A stretch of DNA of 64,000 nucleotides, taken from Saccharopolyspora gregorii (lineage in GTDB: Bacteria; Actinomycetota; Actinomycetes; Mycobacteriales; Pseudonocardiaceae). Shown one piece after another: positions 51,527-59,908 of the stretch; the first letter of the stretch is position 1; every line of letters begins with the position of its first letter. The translations under genes were made by a program, and so were the position numbers. The stretch spans positions 6,200,001 through 6,264,000 of the forward strand of contig NZ_CP059556.1 in assembly GCF_024734405.1 (NCBI RefSeq). Reading direction: 5' to 3'. Under the pieces are notes generated by a model, which worked only from the letters and a program-made list of their open reading frames with translations, did not search any database and was not told where the DNA came from.

Positions 51527-52804
51527 ATGCCCACCACTCGACGCGTCGCGATCGTCGGCGGCAACCGGATCCCCTTCGCCCGATCCGGCGGGCCGTACAC
51601 GCAGGCGTCCAACCAGGACATGCTCACCGCAGCGCTGGACGGGCTGCTCGCCCGCTTCGGCCTGCAGGGCGAGCTCGTCGGCGAGTTCGTCGCGGGCGCC
51701 GTGCTCAAGCACAGCCGCGACTTCAACCTGGCCCGCGAATCCGTCCTCGGCTCCCGGCTCGACCCGCGCACCCCCGCGCACGACGTGCAGATGGCCTGCG
51801 CGACCGGTCTGGAGGCCGTCACCTCCGTCGCGAACAAGATCGCCCTCGGGCAGCTCGAATCCGGCATCGCGGGCGGCGTGGACAGCGCCAGCGACGCGCC
51901 CATCGCGCTCAACGACGACCTGCGCCGGGTGCTGCTCGCCGCGAACCACGCCAAGACCACCGGCGGCAAGGTCAAGGCGCTGACCGGGGTGCGGCCGCAG
52001 CACGTCAAGCCGGACATCCCGGAGAACTCCGAGCCGCGCACCGGCCTGTCCATGGGCGAGCACGCCGCCCGCACCGCGCTGGACTGGCAGATCGGGCGCG
52101 AGGAGCAGGACGAGCTCGCCGCCCGCAGCCACCAGCGGCTGGCCGCCGCCTACGACGACGGCTTCTTCGACGACCTGCTCACCCCGTTCCAGGGGCTCAC
52201 CCGGGACCAGAACCTGCGCCCGGACAGCAGCGCCGAGAAGCTCGCCAAGCTCAAGCCGGTGTTCGGCAAGGGCGAGGGCGCCACCATGACCGCGGGCAAC
52301 TCCACGCCGCTCAGCGACGGCGCCGCCGTGGTGCTGCTGGCCAGCGAGGAGTGGGCGGCCGCGCACAAGCTGCCCGTGCTGGCCTACCTCAGCGACATCG
52401 TGCCCGCGGGCGTGGACCACGTCAGCGGCGACGAGGGCCTGCTGATGGCGCCCGCGTACGCGGTGCCGAAGCTGCTGGAGCGCGGCGGGATCGGGCTCGG
52501 CGACTTCGACTTCTACGAGATCCACGAGGCGTTCGCCTCGCAGGTGCTGGCGACGCTGAAGGCCTGGCAGGACCCGGACTTCTGCAAGGACCGGCTGGGC
52601 CTGGACGCGCCGCTCGGCGAGATCGACCCGGCGAAGCTGAACGTGAACGGTTCCTCGCTGGCCGCCGGGCACCCGTTCGCGGCGACCGGCGGCCGCATCG
52701 TCGCCACCCTGGCGAAGCTGCTGGCCGGGCGCGGTTCCGGCCGCGGCCTGATCTCGGTCTGCGCCGCGGGCGGGCAGGGCGTCACCGCCATCGTCGAGCG
52801 CTGA
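51527..52804 (+). CDS. fadA2: acetyl-CoA acetyltransferase (FadA2-like thiolase)
   Basis: A 425-residue thiolase. The acyl-accepting Cys91 lies in VQMACATGLEAV. His333 is in FYEIHEAFASQV, a further His in NGSSLAAGHPFAATGGR, and the second catalytic Cys412 in SVCAAGGQGVTA. It releases acetyl-CoA at the end of beta-oxidation or condenses acyl-CoAs in reverse. Position and type match mycobacterial FadA2 (Rv0243), divergent from fabG4. ATG at 51527 has GAAGGAGTCCCGC upstream. Followed by a strong terminator. Confidence 0.94.
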   Translation: MPTTRRVAIVGGNRIPFARSGGPYTQASNQDMLTAALDGLLARFGLQGELVGEFVAGAVLKHSRDFNLARESVLGSRLDPRTPAHDVQMACATGLEAVTSVANKIALGQLESGIAGGVDSASDAPIALNDDLRRVLLAANHAKTTGGKVKALTGVRPQHVKPDIPENSEPRTGLSMGEHAARTALDWQIGREEQDELAARSHQRLAAAYDDGFFDDLLTPFQGLTRDQNLRPDSSAEKLAKLKPVFGKGEGATMTAGNSTPLSDGAAVVLLASEEWAAAHKLPVLAYLSDIVPAGVDHVSGDEGLLMAPAYAVPKLLERGGIGLGDFDFYEIHEAFASQVLATLKAWQDPDFCKDRLGLDAPLGEIDPAKLNVNGSSLAAGHPFAATGGRIVATLAKLLAGRGSGRGLISVCAAGGQGVTAIVER

Positions 52805-52813
52805 CCGGACGAC

Positions 52814-52849
52814 GCGGAGGCCCCGGCCGGGGGGTGCCGGGGCCTCCGC
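52814..52849. terminator. bidirectional terminator after fadA2
   Basis: GCGGAGGCCCCGG at 52814-52826 pairs perfectly with 52837-52849, between the convergent fadA2 and CtaG-like genes. Confidence 0.8.
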
Positions 52850-52864
52850 ACCCGGGCGGCCCGG

Positions 52865-53629
52865 CTAGCCCACCCGCCGGGACCGCTCCGGGTGCCAGGT
52901 CGCGACGAGGATCCCGGCGAGCAGCAGCTCGGCGACGTCCCCGGCGTAGTACATGAGCTCCGCGCCGCCCCGCACCTCCACCGCCGGGCCGTGCACGGCC
53001 GTCCAGCCGCCGTACATCAGCTGGGCGGTGACCGCGTGCACCGCGATGGCGCACCCGAGGTACACCAGCCGGGTCCGCACCCCCGGCCGGCCCGGCGCCG
53101 GGTCCGGACCCGCGATGACGTGCGCGAACAGGTACCCGGCGAGCAGGAAGTGCGCGAACAGCAGCCAGTGCCCGCCCGGGTGCTCGCCCACCTCGTGCAG
53201 CGGGGTCGCGTAGAGCACGACGAGACCGCCCGCGGACAGCAGCAGCGCGACCTCCGGCCGGTTCAGCACCCGGACCGGCCCGCTGCGCAGCAGCGCGGTC
53301 AACCGTCGCCCGACCGTCGGCGGCGCGGTGCGCAGCAGCAACGTCACCGGGGCGCCCAGCACCAGCCCGAGCGGCGCGTACATGCCGATCAGCAGGTGCT
53401 GCACCACGTGCCCGCGGAAGTCCCCGCCCGCGAAGCTCGCGACCGGCGGCAGCAGCGCCACCGCCACCAGCGCGAGCCCGGCGGCGAAGCAGGCGGTGCG
53501 CCACCGGCTCCACCCGCGCACCGGGTTGCGGCGCCGCGCCAGCCCGGCGAGGTGCAGGTACCCGGCGCCGACCAGCACCAGCGCGAGCACGGACGGCAGC
53601 ACCCCGGACGCGTGCGCGTCGTGGCTCAT
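52865..53629 (-). CDS. cytochrome c oxidase assembly factor (caa3-type CtaG-like)
   Basis: A 254-residue membrane protein with about seven helices. HVVQHLLIGMYAPLGLVLGA carries the conserved His residues, TPLHEVGEHPGGHWLLFAHF and AVTAQLMYGG are further family positions, and MYYAGDVAELLLAGILVATW is the last helix. This is the CtaG_caa3 family implicated in delivering copper to cytochrome oxidase. Its ATG overlaps the DUF2243 stop (ATGA). No oxidase subunit gene is near, so it may serve a distant operon. Confidence 0.87.
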   Translation of the reverse strand: MSHDAHASGVLPSVLALVLVGAGYLHLAGLARRRNPVRGWSRWRTACFAAGLALVAVALLPPVASFAGGDFRGHVVQHLLIGMYAPLGLVLGAPVTLLLRTAPPTVGRRLTALLRSGPVRVLNRPEVALLLSAGGLVVLYATPLHEVGEHPGGHWLLFAHFLLAGYLFAHVIAGPDPAPGRPGVRTRLVYLGCAIAVHAVTAQLMYGGWTAVHGPAVEVRGGAELMYYAGDVAELLLAGILVATWHPERSRRVG

Positions 53630-54159
53630 CGGGAACCACCTCCGCCGAGGTCGACCGCCCGTCCGCCGCGTTGCAGCAGGTACCCCGCCACCACCAGCAA
53701 CGCCCCCAGCGCGAGGAAGCCCAGGTCCCACCACAGCCGGTGCGGCCCGTCGCGCACGTGGTGGATGCCCAGCAGGTGGTGGTCGAGCACGCCCTCGACC
53801 AGGTTGAACACGCCCCAGCCGACCAGGACCCACCCCCACAGCACCCGCGACCCCCACACCCGTCGCCGCCGGCGGGTGACCCGCGAGTGCAGCAGCGCCA
53901 GCCCGACGAGCACGGCGAGCCAGCAGACGGTGTGGAACACCCCGTCCCACACCGTGTTCATCTCCAGCCCGGAGGTGGTGGCCGGGTCGTAGTACCGGAT
54001 TCCGATGGCGTCGTCGTCCGTGCTGCTCAGCATGTGGTGCCACCGCAGCAGCTGGTGCAGCAGGATGCCGTCGACGAACCCGCCGAGGCCGATCCCGAGC
54101 ACGATCCCCGGTGCCCGGAGCGGGGCGGGCCCGCTCCCCGCCGCGGCGTCGATCCCCAT
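53626..54159 (-). CDS. DUF2243 membrane protein
   Basis: A 177-residue protein with four helices. GIGLGGFVDGILLHQLLRWH is the DUF2243 signature, and VFNLVEGVLDHHLLGIHHVR supplies a second His-rich segment. Paired His motifs on membrane helices suggest metal or haem-related binding, but the function is unknown. It is translationally coupled to the CtaG-like gene, a common pairing. ATG follows AGGGGGGCGAG. Confidence 0.85.
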   Translation of the reverse strand: MGIDAAAGSGPAPLRAPGIVLGIGLGGFVDGILLHQLLRWHHMLSSTDDDAIGIRYYDPATTSGLEMNTVWDGVFHTVCWLAVLVGLALLHSRVTRRRRRVWGSRVLWGWVLVGWGVFNLVEGVLDHHLLGIHHVRDGPHRLWWDLGFLALGALLVVAGYLLQRGGRAVDLGGGGSR

Positions 54160-54255
54160 CTCGCCCCCCTGTCGCCGGTCCCTCCCGGCCGAGTTCCCCG
54201 GCCCGGGGGACGCCCAACCGCGCGTGGCGGCCGCGCGTCCGGGTAGCCGACCGGC

Positions 54256-54813
54256 ATGGGCAAGAGCAGCGCGGACTACGAGCGCGACTACACGGACCCC
54301 CGGCTGCGGGAGCGGTTGAAGGACGAGTTGAAGGACTCCGACGACGGCGGCGCGCCGGGGCAGTGGTCGGCGCGCAAGAGCCAGCTCCTCGCGCAGCGGT
54401 ACGAGCAGCACGGCGGCGGCTACCGGCACCCGCGGCGGCGCACCCGCGCCCAGCGGGACCTGCAGCGGTGGACCGAGGAGCGCTGGCAGACCGAATCGGG
54501 TTCGGCGCGGGCCCGGCACGACGGCACCACCGAGCGGTACCTGCCGGAGGCCGCGTGGGAGGAGCTGTCCCCGCGCGAGCGCCGCGAGACCCGCCGCGCC
54601 AAGCGGGAGGCCTCCCGCCGCGGCGCGCAGCACGCCGCGAACCCGCCCGCCGCCAAGTCGGCGCGCAGGTCCGCCGAGCTCGACGAGCTCCCCGCCCGGG
54701 AGGCCGCGCGGCGCGCCCGCGAACTGCCCCCGCGCGAGGCGGCGGCGGCCGCGCGGCACGAGCGCGAGCACAAGGCCCGCAAGACCGTGCTGCGCGAACT
54801 CGACCGGACCTGA
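54256..54813 (+). CDS. highly charged helical protein of unknown function
   Basis: A 185-residue protein, about a third Arg/Lys/Glu. It opens with SADYERDYTDPRLRERLKDE and continues with long Arg/Glu/Ala helices (LSPRERRETRRAKREASRRG, REAARRARELPPREAAAAA) that predict coiled coil or nucleic-acid contact. The frame is well supported by codon use, but no family is recognised. The gene is 14 bases upstream of the DUF3140 gene, so the two form an operon, divergent from the DUF2243/CtaG pair. Confidence 0.65.
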   Translation: MGKSSADYERDYTDPRLRERLKDELKDSDDGGAPGQWSARKSQLLAQRYEQHGGGYRHPRRRTRAQRDLQRWTEERWQTESGSARARHDGTTERYLPEAAWEELSPRERRETRRAKREASRRGAQHAANPPAAKSARRSAELDELPAREAARRARELPPREAAAAARHEREHKARKTVLRELDRT

Positions 54814-54826
54814 CCAGGAGGCGGCG

Positions 54827-55156
54827 ATGACCGACACCGACCGGCAGCTGATCGACGAGTTCGAGGAGCTCGTCAACATGACCCCCGCGGAGCTGGAGCG
54901 GTGGCTGGCCACCGACGAGTCGAAGAGCGCCGGGCAGTCCGGTGACGGGGGCGAGACCAAGGGCCACGCGTCCGGGCGGCGCATCGTGTCGCTGCTGCGC
55001 GAGAAGCGCGCCGAGCTCACCGGCGACGACCTCGCGCACATGCGCGAGGTCCGCGGCTACGTCAAGCGGCACCTCGCCCAGCGGCCGTCCGGCGACCCGA
55101 CCCGCACGACCTGGCGCTACTCGCTCATGAACTGGGGCCACGACCCGCTCAAGTGA
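54827..55156 (+). CDS. DUF3140 protein
   Basis: A 109-residue protein. IDEFEELVNMTPAELERWLA and HMREVRGYVKRHLAQRP, with the end TWRYSLMNWGHDPLK, match the DUF3140 family, which occurs in stress-associated clusters and often carries this C-terminal S-L-x-NWG-H-DP signature. Mostly helical and soluble; molecular role unknown. AGGAGG lies upstream of the ATG. Confidence 0.82.
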   Translation: MTDTDRQLIDEFEELVNMTPAELERWLATDESKSAGQSGDGGETKGHASGRRIVSLLREKRAELTGDDLAHMREVRGYVKRHLAQRPSGDPTRTTWRYSLMNWGHDPLK

Positions 55157-55217
55157 GCGCCGTTTCACCCCGCGGGCCGCGGGTAGGGCGGAGGGGGCGC
55201 ACGGAAGGGAGTCGGTC

Positions 55218-56057
55218 GTGACCACACCACCGCAGCAGCAGGCACCGCCCGGAGTCACCGGGGAGATGGACCCGCATCCCGACCACGGCGAGCGGAGCTA
55301 CACCGGATCCGGCCGGTTGACCGGCAAGGCCACCGTGATCACCGGCGCCGACAGCGGCATCGGGCGGGCGGTGGCGATCGCCTTCGCCCGGGAGGGCGCC
55401 GACGTGCTGCTGTCCTACCTCGACGAGCGGTCGGACGCCGAAGCGACCGCGCGCCACGTCGAGGAGGCCGGGCGCACGGCGGTCCTGGTGCCCGGCGACC
55501 TCGCCGACCCGGCGCACTGCCGGGCCGTGGTGGACCGCGCCGTCGAGGCGTTCGGCCGGATCGACGTGCTGGTCAACAACGCGGCGTTCCAGATGACCCG
55601 CGACCGGCTGGAGGACGTCCCCGACCAGGAGTGGGACTACACGGTGGCGGTCAACCTCAGCGCGATGTTCCACCTGTGCAAGGCGGCGCTGCCGCACCTG
55701 GGGCCGGGCTCCTCGATCATCAACTCGACCTCGGTGAACTCGGACATGCCGCCGCCGACGTTGCTGGCCTACGACGCGACGAAGGCGGGCATCGCGAACT
55801 TCACCGCCGGGCTCGCCCGGTTGTACGGGCCGCGCGGGATCCGGGCGAACAGCGTCGCGCCGGGGCCGATCTGGACGCCGCTGATCCCGGCGACGATGCC
55901 CACCGAGCAGGTGGAGCACTTCGGGGAGGACGTGCCGCTGGGCAGGCCGGGGCAGCCGGCCGAGCTCGCCGGGACCTACGTGCTGCTGGCCTCCGACGAG
56001 GCCGCATACATCTCCGGCGCGCGCATCGCGGTCACCGGCGGGGTGCCGATCCTGTGA
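55218..56057 (+). CDS. short-chain dehydrogenase/reductase (Gsp39-like)
   Basis: A 279-residue SDR. After a stress-SDR-type leader (MDPHPDHGERSYTGSGRL), the cofactor motif is ITGADSGIGRAVA, NNAAFQ is the NAG-equivalent, Ser is in INSTSVNS and the catalytic Tyr/Lys in YDATKAG. It resembles Bacillus general stress protein 39 and YdaD/YhxC. Substrate unknown. GTG start with GGAAGGGAG upstream. Its stop overlaps the GTG of the phosphomannose-isomerase gene, so the two are coupled. Confidence 0.9.
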   Translation: MTTPPQQQAPPGVTGEMDPHPDHGERSYTGSGRLTGKATVITGADSGIGRAVAIAFAREGADVLLSYLDERSDAEATARHVEEAGRTAVLVPGDLADPAHCRAVVDRAVEAFGRIDVLVNNAAFQMTRDRLEDVPDQEWDYTVAVNLSAMFHLCKAALPHLGPGSSIINSTSVNSDMPPPTLLAYDATKAGIANFTAGLARLYGPRGIRANSVAPGPIWTPLIPATMPTEQVEHFGEDVPLGRPGQPAELAGTYVLLASDEAAYISGARIAVTGGVPIL

Positions 56058-57118
56058 CGCCGCGCTGGTACCCGCTGCGGTTGAGCACGCCCGTCGCCCG
56101 GCACGTCTTCGGCGGCCGGGCCATCGCCGACCGGCTGGGGAGGCGGGGCCTGCCCGCGGGCCGGATCGCCGAGACCTGGGAGGTCAGCGACGTGGACGGC
56201 CGCGGCGCGGAGGTCGTGGCCGGGCCGCTGGCGGGGCGGACGCTGCGGGAGCTCACCCGCGCGCACCCCGACGAGCTGGTGGGGCCGGGCTGGCGCGGCG
56301 ACCGCTTCCCGCTGCTGACCAAGTTCATCGACGGGACGGGCATGCTGCCGGTCCACGTGCACGCCGACGACGAGACCGCCCGGCGGCTCGAAGGGGAGCC
56401 GAACGGCAAGACCGAGGCCTGGCACGTGCTGGACGCCGCGCCCGGCGCCACCGCCTTCATCGGCACCCGGGAGGGCGTGGACCGGGCGGAGCTGCGCTCG
56501 GCGCTGCTCGCCGAGGACTTCGGCTCGGTGCTGCGGGAACTGCCGCTGCGCCCCGGTGACACCGTCTACGTCCCGGGCAGGACACCGCACAGCTTCGGAC
56601 CGGACGCGCTGATCCACGAGATCGAGCAGACCTCCGACATCCAGCAGCACGCCATGCCGTGGAACATGCAGGACGGCTCGCCGGTCGACCCGGAGCAGCG
56701 CCGCGCGAACGTGGAGCGGCTGCTCGACGAGTGGGACCCGGCCGCCCGGCCGCACCCGACGCCGGGCCTGCGGCTGCCGCCGAGCGGGGACGCCGACCGC
56801 GTCCTGTGCTGCGCCGGACCGCACTTCGCCCTGGAGCGGTGGCGGCTCGGCACGGGAACCGAGCGGGAGCTGCCCGCCGGCCGGGTCCTGCTGCTGAGCA
56901 ACGCGGGCGGGGTGGCGCGGGTGCGCAGCGCGGGCGGCGACGACGAGCTCGAACCGGGCCGGACGCTGCTGCTGCCCGCGGCGCTGGAGCGGGCGTCGAT
57001 CACCGGGCCCGCGGACGTGCTGCTCGGCTACCTGCCCGATCTCGACCGCGACGTCCGGCGGCCGCTGCTGGCCGCCGGGTACGGGCCGGAAGCGATCGCC
57101 GCGCTCCACGGGGGTTGA
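56054..57118 (+). CDS. class I mannose-6-phosphate isomerase-like protein
   Basis: A 354-residue type I PMI fold protein. The zinc ligands are in LPVHVHADDE (two His), NGKTEAWHVL (Glu) and GRTPHSFGPD (His). It probably interconverts mannose-6-phosphate and fructose-6-phosphate, or acts on a related sugar phosphate. It is shorter than E. coli ManA, as in Bacillus-type enzymes. GTG overlaps the SDR stop (GTGA). Physiological pairing with the SDR is unknown. Confidence 0.85.
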   Translation: MTPRWYPLRLSTPVARHVFGGRAIADRLGRRGLPAGRIAETWEVSDVDGRGAEVVAGPLAGRTLRELTRAHPDELVGPGWRGDRFPLLTKFIDGTGMLPVHVHADDETARRLEGEPNGKTEAWHVLDAAPGATAFIGTREGVDRAELRSALLAEDFGSVLRELPLRPGDTVYVPGRTPHSFGPDALIHEIEQTSDIQQHAMPWNMQDGSPVDPEQRRANVERLLDEWDPAARPHPTPGLRLPPSGDADRVLCCAGPHFALERWRLGTGTERELPAGRVLLLSNAGGVARVRSAGGDDELEPGRTLLLPAALERASITGPADVLLGYLPDLDRDVRRPLLAAGYGPEAIAALHGG

Positions 57119-57239
57119 GCCGGCGGTCCGCCGATCGCCGAATTCCCGCGCCGGTGCGGAAACACCGCCGAGCTCACCGAACGCGCTGGTCAACGAGCCG
57201 CGAACCGGCCGTTCGCGGCATCCGCGGCACCCACAACGG

Positions 57240-57273
57240 CGTGACTTGAGTCACACCGAGGTCGGTGTGTAAC
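57240..57273 (+). promoter_or_regulatory. CRP/GlxR-like site overlapping a candidate promoter
   Basis: CGTGA-CTTGAG-TCACA (57240-57255) differs at one position from the CRP/GlxR consensus TGTGA-N6-TCACA. The right part contains TTGAGT (57246-57251), which is 16 bases before TGTAAC (57268-57273), a fair -35/-10 pair. An 8-bp inverted repeat CACACCGA/TCGGTGTG spans 57252-57269. Confidence 0.45.
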
Positions 57274-57279
57274 AACGCC

Positions 57280-57354
57280 GGGGGTGCCGCCGATATGGAT
57301 GGTGACCCCGCGGTGCTGTCGGACCCCCGACCTGGCAGCACCGCGGGGCTTTCC
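57280..57354 (+). ncRNA. candidate short terminated RNA
   Basis: Starting about seven bases after the candidate -10 box, a transcript of about 75 nt would end in a strong terminator: CCCCGCGGTGCTG (57306-57318) pairs perfectly with 57336-57348 and is followed by CTTTCC. No coding frame with a ribosome binding site fits inside. The stem could instead be the delayed terminator of the isomerase operon, or an attenuator of the downstream gene. The rest of 57119-57535 holds no gene. Confidence 0.4.
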
Positions 57355-57535
57355 AATTCCGGGGTTTCGACACCCCGGCGCACCCCTCCTCCCGGCCGCT
57401 CCCGCGGCCGGAACCCGGCGCGATCCGCGTACCGGGATCAAGCTTCCGATCGCCCCCGCCATTCCCGCGCCGGGCGAACTTCCCGGCATGTGGACGCGGG
57501 AACAGGGCGCCCGGCCGGTGTTGTTGACTCCGCAC

Positions 57536-59389
57536 GTGAGTACCGCGTCGCACCTCCGCACCCGCGTCCGCGCGCCCGAGCTGACCGGGCGGCAGTGGCT
57601 GAACACCGGCGGCCGGGAGGTTCTGCTCTCCGACCTGCGCGGCAAGATCGTGCTGCTGGACTTCTGGACGTTCTGCTGCATCAACTGCCTGCACGTCATC
57701 GACGAGCTCCGGCCGCTGGAGCAGGAGTTCGCCGACGAGCTGGTCACCGTCGGCGTGCACTCGCCGAAGTTCGAGCACGAAGCCGACCCGGACGCGCTGC
57801 TCGCCGCGGTCGAGCGCTACTCCGTGCACCACCCGGTCCTCGACGACCCCGAGCTGACGACCTGGCAGAACTACGCCGTCAAGGCGTGGCCGACGCTCGC
57901 CGTGGTCGACCCCGAGGGCTACCTGGTGCACGTCGCCGCGGGCGAGGGCCACGTGGACGCGCTGCGCAGCGTGCTGCGCGAACTGGTCGCCGAGCACGAC
58001 GCGAAGGGCACCCTGCACCGCGGCGACGGCCCCTACGTGCCGCCGGAACCCGCCGCCACCGAGCTGCGCTTCCCCGCGAAGATCGCCGCCGGGCCGGGCA
58101 CCGTGCTGGTCTCCGACTCCGCGAACCACTCGCTGGTCGAGTTCGCCCAGGACGGCGAGACGGTGCTGCGCCGCATCGGCAGCGGCGAGCGCGGCGCCCG
58201 CGACGGCGGGCCCGCCGAGGCCTCCTTCGCCGAGCCCGCCGGGATCGCGGTGCTGCCCGCGGCCGTCGCCGCCGAGGCCGGCTACGACCTGGTCGTCGCG
58301 GACACGGTGAACCACCTGCTGCGCGGCGTGCGGCTCGCCGACGGGCACGTCACGACCGTCGCGGGCACCGGCGAGCAGTGGCGCGACGGCGCGGACGGGG
58401 GCCCGGGGACGGACACCCCGCTGACCAGCCCGTGGGACGTCGCCTGGTGGGAACCGGCGGGCGGCGTCGTCATCGCGATGGCGGGCAACCACACGCTCGG
58501 GCTGTTCGACCCGCGCACCGGGCAGGTCCGGCGCTTCGCGGGCACCACCGTGGAGGGCCTGCGGGACGGGGACGCGGCCGAGGCGTTCTTCGCCCAGCCC
58601 TCCGGCCTCGCCGACGGCGGGGACCGGTTGTGGCTCGCCGACTCCGAGACCTCCGCGCTGCGCTGGATCGAAGCGGACGGCACCGGGTTCCGGGTGCGGA
58701 CCGCGATCGGCACCGGGCTGTTCGACTTCGGCCACGCCGACGGCCCCGCGGAGAGCGCGCTGCTCCAGCACCCGCTGGGGGTGGCGGTGCTGCCGGACGG
58801 GTCGGTCGCCGTCTGCGACACCTACAACGGGGCCCTCCGACGTTACGATCCGGCATCGAACGAGGTCGCCACGCTCGCCACCCACCTCGCCGAACCGTCC
58901 GGCGCGGCCGTGGTCGACGGGGAGCTCGTGGTGGTGTCCTCCGCGGCGCACCGGCTGGAGCGGCCGGTGCCGCCCGGCGTCTCCGCGAAGCTCGTCGAAG
59001 GCGCATCGCAGCAGGTCACGCGGCCCGCCACCGAGATCGGCGACGGGGAGGTGCGGCTCGCCGTGGTGTTCACCCCGCCGCCGGGCAGCAAGCTCGACGA
59101 CCGCTACGGGCCCTCCACCCGGCTGGAGATCACCGCGTCCCCGCCGGAACTCCTGGTCGAAGGCGGGGGCACCGGAACCGACCTGGAACGGCGGCTGGTG
59201 CTCGCCGACGGCATCGAGCACGGCGTGCTGCACGTCGTCGCGCAGGCCGCCAGCTGCACCGACGACCCCGCCGTCGAGCACCCCACCTGCAACCTGACCA
59301 GGCAGGACTGGGGAGTGCCGGTGCGGGTTGCGCCAGGTGGCCCACCGCGGCTGCCCCTGGTGATGGGCGGTATGGACGCCGGAGCGTGA
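57536..59389 (+). CDS. thioredoxin-like/NHL-repeat protein
   Basis: A 617-residue protein. Residues of about 20-160 are a TlpA/AhpC-type thioredoxin domain with the redox motif LDFWTFCCINCLHV (C-x-x-C) and WQNYAVKAWPTLAVVDPEG (cis-Pro). About 180-500 form an NHL beta-propeller (GTVLVSDSANHSLVEFAQDG, AGYDLVVADTVNHLLRGVRL, GVAVLPDGSVAVCDTYNGAL). A beta-rich C-terminal domain has two further Cys. No signal peptide is visible. GTG at 57536 fits the RVRAPELTG start of homologues but lacks a clear ribosome binding site; ATG at 57488 is possible. Role uncertain, probably thiol-redox signalling or repair. Confidence 0.83.
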   Translation: MSTASHLRTRVRAPELTGRQWLNTGGREVLLSDLRGKIVLLDFWTFCCINCLHVIDELRPLEQEFADELVTVGVHSPKFEHEADPDALLAAVERYSVHHPVLDDPELTTWQNYAVKAWPTLAVVDPEGYLVHVAAGEGHVDALRSVLRELVAEHDAKGTLHRGDGPYVPPEPAATELRFPAKIAAGPGTVLVSDSANHSLVEFAQDGETVLRRIGSGERGARDGGPAEASFAEPAGIAVLPAAVAAEAGYDLVVADTVNHLLRGVRLADGHVTTVAGTGEQWRDGADGGPGTDTPLTSPWDVAWWEPAGGVVIAMAGNHTLGLFDPRTGQVRRFAGTTVEGLRDGDAAEAFFAQPSGLADGGDRLWLADSETSALRWIEADGTGFRVRTAIGTGLFDFGHADGPAESALLQHPLGVAVLPDGSVAVCDTYNGALRRYDPASNEVATLATHLAEPSGAAVVDGELVVVSSAAHRLERPVPPGVSAKLVEGASQQVTRPATEIGDGEVRLAVVFTPPPGSKLDDRYGPSTRLEITASPPELLVEGGGTGTDLERRLVLADGIEHGVLHVVAQAASCTDDPAVEHPTCNLTRQDWGVPVRVAPGGPPRLPLVMGGMDAGA

Positions 59390-59427
59390 GCGGCCCCCTG
59401 CGCGGCGGACCCGCCGGGGCGGGCACG

Positions 59428-59433
59428 TAAACT
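59428..59433 (+). promoter_or_regulatory. candidate -10 box for a leaderless GroES-like gene
   Basis: TAAACT ends six bases before the GTG at 59440 and no Shine-Dalgarno sequence is present, the usual arrangement for leaderless actinobacterial transcripts. Confidence 0.5.
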
Positions 59434-59439
59434 TTTCGG

Positions 59440-59760
59440 GTGACCGATGCCAAGCTCGAGATCCAGATGCTGCATGACCGGGTCATGGTGCGGGTCTCCG
59501 CGGAATCAGGCGAACGCCGCAGCAGCGGCGGCATCGTGATTCCGGCGACCGCCCAGGTGGCCAAGCGGCTGCTCTGGGGCGAGGTCTTCGGGGTGGGCAG
59601 CCACGTGCGGGCCGTGAAGGTCGGCGACCAGGTGCTGTTCAACCCCGAGGAGCAGTTCGAGGTCGAAGTGCAGGGCCAGCCCTACCTGGTGATGCGGGAG
59701 CGCGACCTGCACGCCGTGGCCAGCGAGCAGATCGAACAGGGCACCGGCCTGTACCTGTGA
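59440..59760 (+). CDS. GroES-like (Cpn10-fold) protein, no GroEL partner nearby
   Basis: A 106-residue protein of Cpn10 fold: IQMLHDRVMVRVSAESGERR (D-R-V core), SSGGIVIPATAQ (the mobile-loop region and G-I-V-I-P motif), LWGEVFGVGSH and AVKVGDQVLFNPEEQFEVEV, ending RERDLHAV. True GroES is about 100 residues and sits next to groEL; here no chaperonin gene is present. It may be a specialised co-chaperonin paralogue. The GTG start is probably leaderless. Confidence 0.78.
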   Translation: MTDAKLEIQMLHDRVMVRVSAESGERRSSGGIVIPATAQVAKRLLWGEVFGVGSHVRAVKVGDQVLFNPEEQFEVEVQGQPYLVMRERDLHAVASEQIEQGTGLYL

Positions 59761-59908
59761 GCCACTGATCCACCGCGAGCCGCGACCGGCACCCCTCCCA
59801 GGTGCCGCCGCTGTCGGGGTGAGGCGGGCACGGCGTCCTTGACGGACCGCCCCGGCGCCTGTTCGCTGATGTACCCCACCGCACGACCAGACCGATGAAG
59901 GGGAAGCG

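Noticed and set aside
46249-52804. Ketoreductase, dehydratase, thiolase and dehydrogenase genes together, first considered as a polyketide or specialised lipid biosynthetic cluster.
   Set aside because: No ketosynthase, acyl carrier protein or acyltransferase is present, and the set matches the conserved mycobacterial htdX-fabG4-fadA2-fadE5 neighbourhood of fatty-acid metabolism.
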